NCBI RefSeq assembly: GCF_003672135.1
Contig: NC_039510.1
Span: forward strand, 8,556,001-8,620,000
Direction of reading: 5' to 3'
Length of the DNA stretch: 64,000 nt
Source: Ooceraea biroi
Taxonomy: Eukaryota > Arthropoda > Insecta > Hymenoptera > Formicidae
A program made the translations under genes and the position numbers. How positions within the stretch are numbered: position 1 is the stretch's first letter; the number at the start of each line of letters is the position of its first letter. Positions 55,727 through 64,000 of the stretch are shown here, piece after piece. The notes beneath the pieces were generated by a model, which saw only the letters and a program-made list of their open reading frames with translations, searched no databases and had not been told where the DNA came from.

Positions 55727-58700
55727 TTATGTATTCTGAAACAATATCAATTTTGATAACTTTCGTCGTTTGCTAACGGGATTTATGACGTTTTGACGTC
55801 TTTGTTTAACGTATTCGCATGTGAATACATTCGAATCGTTAAATATTTGCGACAAATAATAATTATTAATTGTAGGCGGTGTGGTGAATCCATACCCAAC
55901 TCGAATCCTTCGTAACAATCTTTATTAGTAGGAAATACATTTGTGTCCAATGCATATCTGCGTGTAATGCGACAAATGATTTTACGATATACATCTTTAT
56001 TTGGTAGCTTATTTTGACTGTTTGTTAATGATTGACGAAACTCTGTCTGTGGCACAGACAATTTTGTACACATCATTCGATGCGTATATTAAACCTCCCT
56101 TCTGTTTTATGTCTACGAATATGGTGTACGGCAAACTATTATGTTTCTTATCATTGACTTTTCTTATAATGTTGGCAATGCAGCTTTTACATGTTAATGT
56201 ACGAATCATTGTTTTAACTATGAAACCCGCTATATAATATAAAATGTTATCTTTCAGAAAACTACTTTCATTCCCAGGGATACTATAATATAGTTCTCCA
56301 TCCTGATCGTCATCAAACAAACCATCATTATACATATCGCAGTCTGCGCTATTAATGTTGTCATGCCAATTTTGCACATTTTTTTCTGCGCCCATCTCAA
56401 TTTAAATTGTACATCGTTGTCTGAGTCAAATGTGCCACAATTAGCTGTCGCTGACGCTGTAATCGAATTTTTAACCAATAAACTTTTCATAGCAGCTTTG
56501 AATTGTAATACATTGGGGTTGTTATTCCAACCGTGTCGCCGTCGCACTTGAACAAAAAATAATTCTAAGTGATCCTGACTAAACCTGTATGTCATTAGAT
56601 ATTTAAAACAGGGCTCTCTCAAAATATGTTTAGCTATTTGCAATATCGATTTAATAGCAGCTGCAAACCCTATGATAAAAACCTTTCTTCTACCAGTACA
56701 TAACTTATTATTATCAGGTTCCATTAGAGTATATAAATATGCAATTTTTTGTTCTATTCTTTCTTGCAAGAAGTTTAAGTTATGTAAAAATATCGGCGAT
56801 TTTAACCCCTTTCCGAAAGGGTTGCGAGAATTTAAAAAATCGAACAGTTCATCAATGGTCTTGATAAATTCTATCGTGCCAGCACAGTCTTGAAAGCCTT
56901 CAACTTCAAATAACTGTAAACATTCCAAAGCAGAAGCAGTTGAAGAACTTAAAGTCTGTACTGCGAGTTTTACCTTCATAATATTAGCTTTAAAATTTAT
57001 ATGCGCAGAACTAAGTTTATTTGCAAATTTTTAATTCTGGTCGAGTTGCAGCGTATGTAAATTAGTTATATGATTCCAATTAATCTGTGCAGTGGGCGAT
57101 TTAATAATTTTGAGATCACCTAACATGTTCCGGGCAAGCTTTACATTATGGCAAGCATCAGGTACGAAGTGTACATCGTAATCGGAGCTGGGATGTTTAA
57201 ATGTGCTTTTCAATTCACAATAATTTGTCGTGTATAAATTGCAACCTAATATATTCATTGTTGAATAGTTGGCATGAGCTCCGTCACACGTAACACTCCA
57301 TACCCGGATACCTGATCGCTGGGACAATATTAATGCTGTTTTTACCAGTTCCGCTTGCACTACAGCATTTATTTTGTCTACGAAATAACCCACCGGCCAC
57401 TTCCATGTACCTCTAAGAGAAACCAGCATGAAAACGAGGACTTCGGTGGCTTCACTGTTCGCAGCTTCAATAGATGTCCCATTGCCGTAATCGCACAATC
57501 CAACATATTGTTCCGATGTAGCATTCCACAGCACCTGCTTCCGAATCGCCATCGAATCAAACACTAAATTGCAATGACGCGAACCTTCTGGGAATTTCGA
57601 TATCTCTTGAAAAACCTCAGTCAGAAAACCAGGTTCCGCATTAACCGAGAAAAGTCAATTTCTGATGCTGCTTTCATGTGGCAAATGTAGAATCGATCTG
57701 AAAATGCCATTCATATTAATTGCAAACCCATAAATAACAACGACAATGTAAGAAATATACCTACAATAGTTATAGGCCTTCGGCGAATAAAAATGTAGAG
57801 TTACTGCAAATTTTTTTATTTCATCGCTGTATCGGCAACCTTTCTTCTTTCCGTTTCTATTGTTCCATTCGTTCTTGAATACTTCGTCAACACGTTCATC
57901 AAAATTTGTACTAATAACTTCACTGGGATCTCTTCCCAGAAGATTCTTTTCTCTGTTAATTATACAAGTTCAAGTAACGTTACTGCAATGTATATCATTG
58001 CATGTTTCTGAATATTTTCATGTTTCTCCTTTTCCTTTTTCTTGTATATACAAATGTATATACCAAACTGTATATACATTTGACCTTGTCTTCATTGAAG
58101 CAGTCTGTTTAGCATGGCATCGTAACATTTCTTAATGCATTTTATCATATACATTTAGTGCAAACTTACTTCCACATGAGTTAATTGTTCATCTTCATTG
58201 TGTTGATTACTTAACAACATATATTAAATGGCTGTGGTCAAGTTACAAATCCTGTGAAGTATCTTCCCTCTATCTTTATTCTTGTAGAAAGAAAGGAGAA
58301 GGAAAACACTTTGAAACATTTGCAGCTTGACTGGTATGAGGAGAGTTATAGCTAAGTTATAGAACTGTTACTTGGTATTTACTGAATAATGTGTTTTCAT
58401 ACCGTAAAGTTGTCAATAGATACTGTAATGAATTAATTTTTTCTTCTTTCCTCCTTAGCTTCTGCTTCAATGTTTTTATCGTTCTCCACATGTGCTGTTC
58501 CCGTGGACTCATTTGCTGCTTCAACTTCAAAACTGAACTGTGCATGACTGTCTTCTGCTTTCGCATAGTTAGTTTTATTGTATTATTAGTAGCAGATTGT
58601 GCTTTCGGCGATGATATTGAAGCACTAACTGTTGTGTTATCTTTGTTTGATTTCAATATACTCTTCCACACAATTGGAGGCACATTTGTCATAGCAGATA

Positions 58701-59248
58701 TAGCAGGAGTAACACATTCCATCGGAGGAGTACAGTCAGATTTCATCGGAGGATTACATTCAGATTCCATCGGAGGATTACATTCAGATTCCACTGGAGG
58801 ATTATATTCAGATTCCATCGGAGAATCACATTCAGATTCCATCGTAGGAGTAGATTCAGATTCCATCGGAGGATTACATTTAGATATTATCGGAGTATTG
58901 TTAGAAGCAGGTGCCTCTAGAAATATGGAAGGCACAGCCAGATGTTTTAAAACTACTCCACTTGCATTGGCTTTTTGCAAAATATCTGAGGGTAAGAAGT
59001 GAGCACTACATACTACATGACTCTTTTTTGGTATAAAATCTCTTCTGATTGCGTTCATCCATATTTGTAACATATCAGGACGCTTCATCGGAAATCTACA
59101 ATATTTACAATGTTTAATTGCAACATAACCTTCACAAACATCGAATTACTTATTTATTACAAACATAAATGCATTCTACGTACTGAAATAAATGATACCC
59201 TTTGTCATTTGTATTATTACAATTTTTTATGCAGCACTTGTTCGGCAT
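55727..59248 (-). pseudogene. THAP-domain P-element-type transposase (THAP9-like), decayed
   Basis: Exon 1 (59248-59184) starts MPNKCCIKNCNNTNDKGYHL. Exon 2 from 59095 continues FPMKRPDMLQIW..KKSHVVCSAHF, completing a C2CH THAP zinc finger, then carries 8-residue repeats and a Lys/Arg-rich coiled coil. Exon 3 (from 57697) carries the RNase-H-like catalytic region (NLVFDSMAIRKQ, CDYGNGTS, GIRVWSVTCDGAHAN, HFVPDACHNVKLARN), then KVKLAVQTLSSSTASALE, FSQDHLELFFVQVRRRHGWN and NILYYIAGFIVKTM. Lesions: in-frame TGA near 57652 and TAA at 57031, and frame breaks near 56390 and 56050. No intact protein can be made. Confidence 0.85.
58714..58878. repeat. 24-bp coding minisatellite in the THAP transposase
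   Basis: GATTCCATCGGAGGATTACA-type units repeat about seven times at 24-bp spacing, encoding (minus strand) MESECNPP-like octapeptides between the THAP finger and the coiled coil. Confidence 0.85.
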
Positions 59249-59448
59249 TGCTATTTTATATTTGCAATAGCAAACTAAAATACACGAGCAACACAACACG
59301 TACGCGCTAACACACACGCACTGTCACCATGTTCTGTCAGGTGCATGGCCGAAACCGGAGATCCGGCCAGCCTCAGTTCTTTTGACCAAGTTAGCGATCT
59401 AGTATAGTATAGACATCTGTGCTGCGTGTAAACGGGGTAAGTTACTAT

Positions 59449-60038
59449 TGTTGAGAAAACTAGTTTAAACTTCGCGCTAATTCTGCCCAATTGTCTCGGG
59501 AAGATTCGGGCATCAAATATCGATAGACAAATAGCGGCACGACGAGACGCGTAGCGATGTATTCGACCCTTTTCTTACGCGACCGTTGTAGCGAGCGAAC
59601 GTACTGAGCGAGCGAACAGAACAAATAAGTGGATCCACTGGCGGATAGTTACTGGCGCGCGGATAGTTTACCGATATAGAATTAAGGCGGATTTGTGCAC
59701 AGATCTGAAAAACGAAAAAGGCGACTGATATCCGGAAGTCACGGAATCAATCGGATGAGTAGAAATTTTTCTTTAATTTGATTTATGAGATTCTTTGCTT
59801 GAACAAAGCATTGGCTATTTTTGTATTTTCTTTTCTTGTGACTTTGAGGTTCACACGTATATTTTCTTGCTTATTTGTATGTGATTGATATATAATTATT
59901 TGAAACTGTTTGAATGTATTGTTACATATTTTTCGTAATTATATATATATAAATTTTCTTTTGTTTATTGAAATACTGAACACATTTATTTATACCTTAT
60001 CTCGCACATTTGCAAAGGGAAATAATCAAATTTCAACA
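59449..60038. mobile_element. Solo LTR (590 bp) in the P-like inverted repeat
   Basis: Starts TGTTGAGAAAAC and ends AAATTTCAACA, with ACTAT duplicated at 59444-59448 and 60039-60043. No internal domain is left, so it is the product of LTR-LTR recombination. Excising it rejoins the P-like right repeat. Confidence 0.9.
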
Positions 60039-60071
60039 ACTATAATTCGAGTAAGTTACTACAGAAGTAGC

Positions 60072-61860
60072 CCCTAATAGCATTCAAACATTTTTTTAAT
60101 GTTGCACAAATAGTTTTTTAAAAGACAAAATATTTTTGAAATTATATGAAACATATTTTAAAAATATTTTTAAAAGTTCGAATGTAACTCACGAAAAAGA
60201 TTTCAATAAAATATTTTATTGAAAGATTTTACAATATTTGTGAAAGATTTGTAAGATATTTTAAAAGATTTTGTTAATATATCTAAATGTTTTGTCATAC
60301 CGCGAAATTATTTTTCGAATCTTTTCGCGAAACAAACCCAGGCAGCACACATTGGTTTCAAAGCCGTTTCATAAACGTTTTAACGTAACGTTTTATAACC
60401 ATTTTATTGAAAACTAGATTTTTATATTTTATGAATTACTCTAAATTTCGTGTAGTGGAATCTCACTCTTTTGGAATGAGATATTACTTCAAGCAATAAT
60501 GATTTCAAAAGTTTCAATAAAAGAAGAAAAGAGCACTGGATCGGTTTTCCGGCTGGTTATTTATAAGGTGATAACGCAAATGTTTCTTGCGAGAACGTCA
60601 CGCCTGGCCTGGCCATCTATCGGTCGCTTGGTGAATCAGAGGCGGGACTAAAGGGATCCTGGAGTGACTAGGGAACTTTTTCGCGATGGTGCTGCCATTT
60701 ACACAAAAAATGCTTTTTATAAAAATTTCGCAATTTGTACGCACAAAATTGCGGCGGTTCCAACTCGGGATAAAATAAAGGAATATAAATGAAGCTTTTC
60801 GAAGTGACTTTAGAAGCGTAATAAAAAAGAAAGGTGTTTATGAAAATCTTGTATATATGTATAAGTATGCACAAGATTTTCATAAACACCTTTCTTTTTT
60901 ATTATGCTTCTAAAGTCACTTCGAAAAGCTTCATTTATATTCCTTTATTTTATCCCGAGTTGGAACCGCCGCAATTTTGTGCGTACAAATTGCGAAATTT
61001 TTATAAAAAGCATTTTTTTTGTGTAAATGGCAGCACCATCGCGAAAAAGTTCCCTAGTTACTCCAGGATCCCCTTAAATAAAAATATTTTAAAATGTTAC
61101 AAATATATTTCTTTCATTAATAACTTTTTTAAAATTTTGTATAATCTTCTTTTCATTGTAAGATGCGTTTTTTGATGATTTTTCACTCACTCATAACTTT
61201 GCAACAATGCAATAAGAATGTTTAAGATTTATGACCCGGAGATTCGCTTAATTCTCACTTAAGTTTTAAAACATGAGTATTTTTAAACTAAGTAAGAATT
61301 TTTAAAGTTTTAAATCGATCGTAACTAGTAAGCATTCGACAGATGAGGTCTGTTCTTTATTGCTGAACTCCCTGCACTGAGCTGCGCTAGTTCAGAGTTT
61401 ATCCTTTTCCTCCTAATATGGAGTATTACGAAATATAGTTTTGAAAGCTCCCAAAATCTTATTTACTTATTTTAAAAATATGTTTCTTAAACGTTTTGAA
61501 ATGTGTTATTCAAATATTTGCAAGAAATATTCTAAAAATATTTTTAAATCCAGTTTGTGAAATGTTTTGAAACCTATTATGTCAACATTTTTCGAAAATA
61601 TTAAAAAAATATTTTAATATATATTTTTTAAATATTTTTTGAAATTATCACAAAAAATATTAAATATAAATGTTTCATTAATATTTCATAATATTATAAT
61701 AAAATATTTCGTCCAAATATATTTCTAAAATATTTTAAAAATATGTTATAAATTTATGTTAACAAAGTTTGGAAAAAACGTATTTTAAAAATCTTTCTAG
61801 AATACTTCTAAAATATTTTGAAATATATTAAATCTTTTAAAATATTTTGTGCTATTAGGG
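60072..61860. mobile_element. TIR element CCCTAATAGCA..TGCTATTAGGG (1.8 kb with nested MITE)
   Basis: 11-bp terminal inverted repeats. GC is present at both borders (60070-60071, 61861-61862) and removal restores AGTAGCGCTC of the P-like repeat. The interior is AT-rich with very many AAAATATTTT motifs and no coding frame. A TTAA-type foldback MITE sits inside it. Confidence 0.72.
60653..61073. mobile_element. TTAA-type foldback MITE, copy D
   Basis: A nearly perfect palindrome centred near 60863. The left end reads AGGGATCCTGGAGTGACTAG after a degenerate CTAA, and the right end CTCCAGGATCCCC before TTAA (61074-61077). The sequences mirrored around the centre include GGTTCCAACTCGGGATAAAA. Confidence 0.85.
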
Positions 61861-61948
61861 GCGCTCGTGTAAACGTAGTAAATGTAGAGTTTCTGGCATT
61901 ATAGTAAATATATCACATGCCACGAGCACGATAATGATGTACACTTAA

Positions 61949-62517
61949 GGGGATCCTGAAGTGGCTAGTGAAACAGTGTTGCCATTTGCACATTACCGAC
62001 GGAATTAAAGAATTTTATTCCCAATATTACTTTCGATTTGTTGTACAAAACAACAAATCCTTCTCCACAATTACAGTACAAATAGAAATGCTTGTCAATG
62101 ACTCCAATTTTATGTTAAAAACGAAACAAAATTTAAACAGTACATTTTTATTACCGGCTTGTGACCTAACCTCGTACAATAATGTGCTTAATATAAAAGT
62201 TGTGCAGTTTGTACGTACAAAATGAAGAGTCATTGACAAAGGGACAGAATGAAAGAATGTAAGGAAGCTTGTAAAAGTGAATTCTGAAATGTAATAAAAA
62301 TGTTCTATATGCAATAAACTTTTGTGTACATAACATCTGTAAAAGCGTGGCCAAGAGTACCATACAGTCCCTTGATATCGTGCAAAAGGATTTCTTTCAT
62401 CGTGCAAAAGGAATTTTCATTCTGCGCTATCAATGAAAAGATTTATTAAAAAAACTTATTCATTCCGTCGGTAATACAGACGGCGCGAAGGAGTTCACTA
62501 GCAACTCCAGGATCCCC
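61949..62517. mobile_element. TTAA-type foldback MITE, copy E
   Basis: GGGGATCCTGAAGTGGCTAG follows TTAA (61945-61948), and AACTCCAGGATCCCC precedes TTAA (62518-62521). It shares the GATATCGTGCAAA..TTTCATCGTGCAA..CATTCTGCGC arm with copies C and F, and is less symmetric than copies A, B and D. Confidence 0.83.
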
Positions 62518-62689
62518 TTAACTTGCCTGTAAAATTCGTTGTATTTATGTTGCTATATTGTACCTATGTATGACATGCCGCAAATACATTTATAGATTTT
62601 TTTCTGTTTTTTTCTCCTGAAGAATATCCTTCATTTTTATATTCAAAAATTTGTATAATGGTAGCGAATTTCTTCCTATGCTTATACTT

Positions 62690-62809
62690 CCTACCTCCTA
62701 TCCTAAGTGCAAATACGGACTGCTTCTGCGCCAATGAACATTACACGAGACCTGACAGTCAAACCCGCGACGTGCTGCGGTGATTAATGCTAACTGCGTG
62801 AGCTATCCC
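62690..62809 (-). mobile_element. Probable tRNA-derived SINE head
   Basis: The minus strand from 62809 reads GGGATAGCTCACGCAGTTAG, an A-box-like start, and about 40 nt later GCGGGTTTGACTGTC, a B-box-like segment. Spacing and order are those of a pol III tRNA-type promoter, but a full cloverleaf does not form. The 3' end is not defined. Confidence 0.4.
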
Positions 62810-63869
62810 TTTTCTGAACTATTATCATCCACCCTTTCTCTCGCTGGTAACAGATGTACCTCCTATTAATCAAGCCAATCCTTCGTTTCTGTCCTCTCTG
62901 ATCGTCAGTGGCCCAGTTGAGCCACTTATATCATTGTTCAACTTTTTTTACGTGATACCGTATTGCCAATCTCAAAGCTGTGTTCATGCTTCATATCTTT
63001 ACTTTCAAACAAAAAAAAGAAAAGAAAAAAACATTACTGTAACTTTGATAACGAGATGAGACCACAACGGTAAGCCCGAATCCGAACCCCCATTCGAGTC
63101 CCTACGGTGCCAGGACTTGCCGGCCGCGCAGAGAATGACCATCTCCGCGACCGTTCCCTACAACCGTTCCGTCTGTGCAATACCTACTCGTGAATATATC
63201 GGCTCCTCAAGCACGAAAACAAGCTAAAGACAATGTTCCCAAATTTTTTTATTTCTATTTTGCAGCGCATAACTCCGTTTCATCTTGCTATGTCGTTGAG
63301 ACAGAAAACTGATTCCGAATACATAGAAGTTAATAGAAATAGTCGAAAGAAGAAAGCTTGAATCGCAGTAGAGATACGTATAAGTATGTGGCAAAATGAC
63401 ACATGCGATATACATATAACAACGATAAGTATTCAATGTTGTTGCAATGCGTCAACACGAACATGATGGATTGAAAATTAGTCGAGGATAGAGCTGCTTC
63501 ATTTGATATACCCCCTTTGATGAAATCTCGTAGAAAGCTTTCCGTTCCTCGCCTATGGCCGCTCGTCAAGAGGCACGACTCGTAGGCGGGGCTCAAAGCA
63601 TGTTCGGACGAAAAAGGAAGAAGAGGGAAGCCTGAAAAGTTTTGAAATTCCAGCCGTGGAGCCGCGTGCTAAAGGAATTGATTACGCAGCGACGTGGTTC
63701 GCGATAAATGGTAGTTAGCGGGGGTGCTGCTAGGGGTAGATAGCGCTCCTGCAACGAGCCTAGGTGCGCAAATTCTTTACAACTGTTTGCCGGTGGTGGT
63801 TGCGCCTTGCATTCCGTCGACGAGATAGAACACGCAAAATCGTCGAGGTGTTACATGGCCGCGGTAAGC
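62810..63869. other. Intergenic sequence, GC-richer towards the right edge
   Basis: No supported gene. Near the end, ATGGCCGCG directly followed by the donor GTAAGC (63855-63869) could be a very short first coding exon of a gene that continues beyond the window; this is only a suggestion. Confidence 0.25.
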
Positions 63870-63871
63870 TT

Positions 63872-63909
<38 letters not shown>

Positions 63910-63960
63910 CCTCACCCTCTCTCCCTCTCCCTCCCCCCTGTCTCTCTCTCTCTCTCTCTG
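63870..63960. repeat. CT/CA compound microsatellite
   Basis: Runs of CT, then CA, then CT with CCCT interruptions. Confidence 0.95.
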
Positions 63961-64000
63961 TGAAGTCTTCTGCCAGATATTGACGCTGTGTACCGCATCT

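Larger units (their letters stand above)
55231..61887 (-). mobile_element. P-element-like transposon with long inverted repeats, interrupted
   Basis: Left repeat 55231 to about 55500. The right repeat is in pieces: 59285-59448, 60044-60071 and 61861-61887. Shared blocks in inverse order include GCGCTACTTCTGTAGTAACT, CTGCGTGTAAACGGGGTAA, CACAGATGTCTATACTATAC, and CACCTGACAGAACATGG..GACAGTGCGTGTGTG. The repeats enclose a THAP transposase. The right repeat was cut by a solo LTR and a 1.8 kb element. An outer 8-bp duplication could not be confirmed. Confidence 0.75.

Overview
The window is insect nuclear DNA, most likely from a hymenopteran and plausibly an ant. It is AT-rich, with compact multi-exon genes, short introns, CG-rich 5' regions beside AT-rich intergenic DNA, and a dense mix of foldback MITEs and LTR retrotransposons. 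The species cannot be fixed from sequence alone; the hymenopteran call is inference.

Left third (1-23 kb): a normal gene neighbourhood. In order: the 3' part of ORC4 (+), a complete 11-exon ammonium transporter Amt (-), Atg8a/GABARAP (-), ribosomal protein L22 (-), a decayed leucine-rich-repeat-like gene (-), a short thioredoxin-fold SelW/MIEN1-type protein (+, three exons, one GC-AG intron), a complete seven-exon molybdenum cofactor sulfurase (-), and a tRNA-Ser(GCT) (+). Between RpL22 and the LRR-like gene lies a 2.2 kb terminal-inverted-repeat element that carries a broken, intron-containing 3' fragment of a mitochondrial elongation factor G gene, which looks like DNA-level gene capture. 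The housekeeping genes are independent; no operon-like or pathway linkage is apparent.

Middle (23-53.3 kb): mostly repeats. A possible two-exon micro-gene sits at 24.3 kb. A 272-bp-period satellite is broken by a Jockey/CR1-like LINE and abuts a solo LTR. From 32.25 to 53.28 kb lies a nest of elements. A TTAA-flanked foldback MITE was split by a Ty3/Gypsy element (LTRs 32544-32722 and 52706-52884, TSD GTAC). That element received a second Gypsy element of Mag type (37981-42406, TSD GGAGC), a Copia element (42543-48834, TSD GTGTG) and several palindromic DNA elements. The Copia element itself holds a TA-flanked inverted-repeat element and a probable retroposed tail-bearing insert. The boundaries of the main elements can be read from LTR or TIR ends and duplicated targets.

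Right part (53.3-64 kb): a decayed P-element-like transposon with a THAP-domain transposase in pieces and unusually long terminal inverted repeats (about 250 bp). Its right repeat was hit by a solo LTR (TSD ACTAT) and by a 1.8 kb element that itself contains another TTAA-type foldback MITE. A further TTAA MITE, a probable tRNA-derived SINE and a CT/CA microsatellite follow.

No CRISPR, operon or bacterial-type system is present. The most interesting material is the TE architecture (nesting, gene capture, P-like element with long inverted repeats, foldback family) and the short SelW-like gene, which is easily missed by ORF calling.
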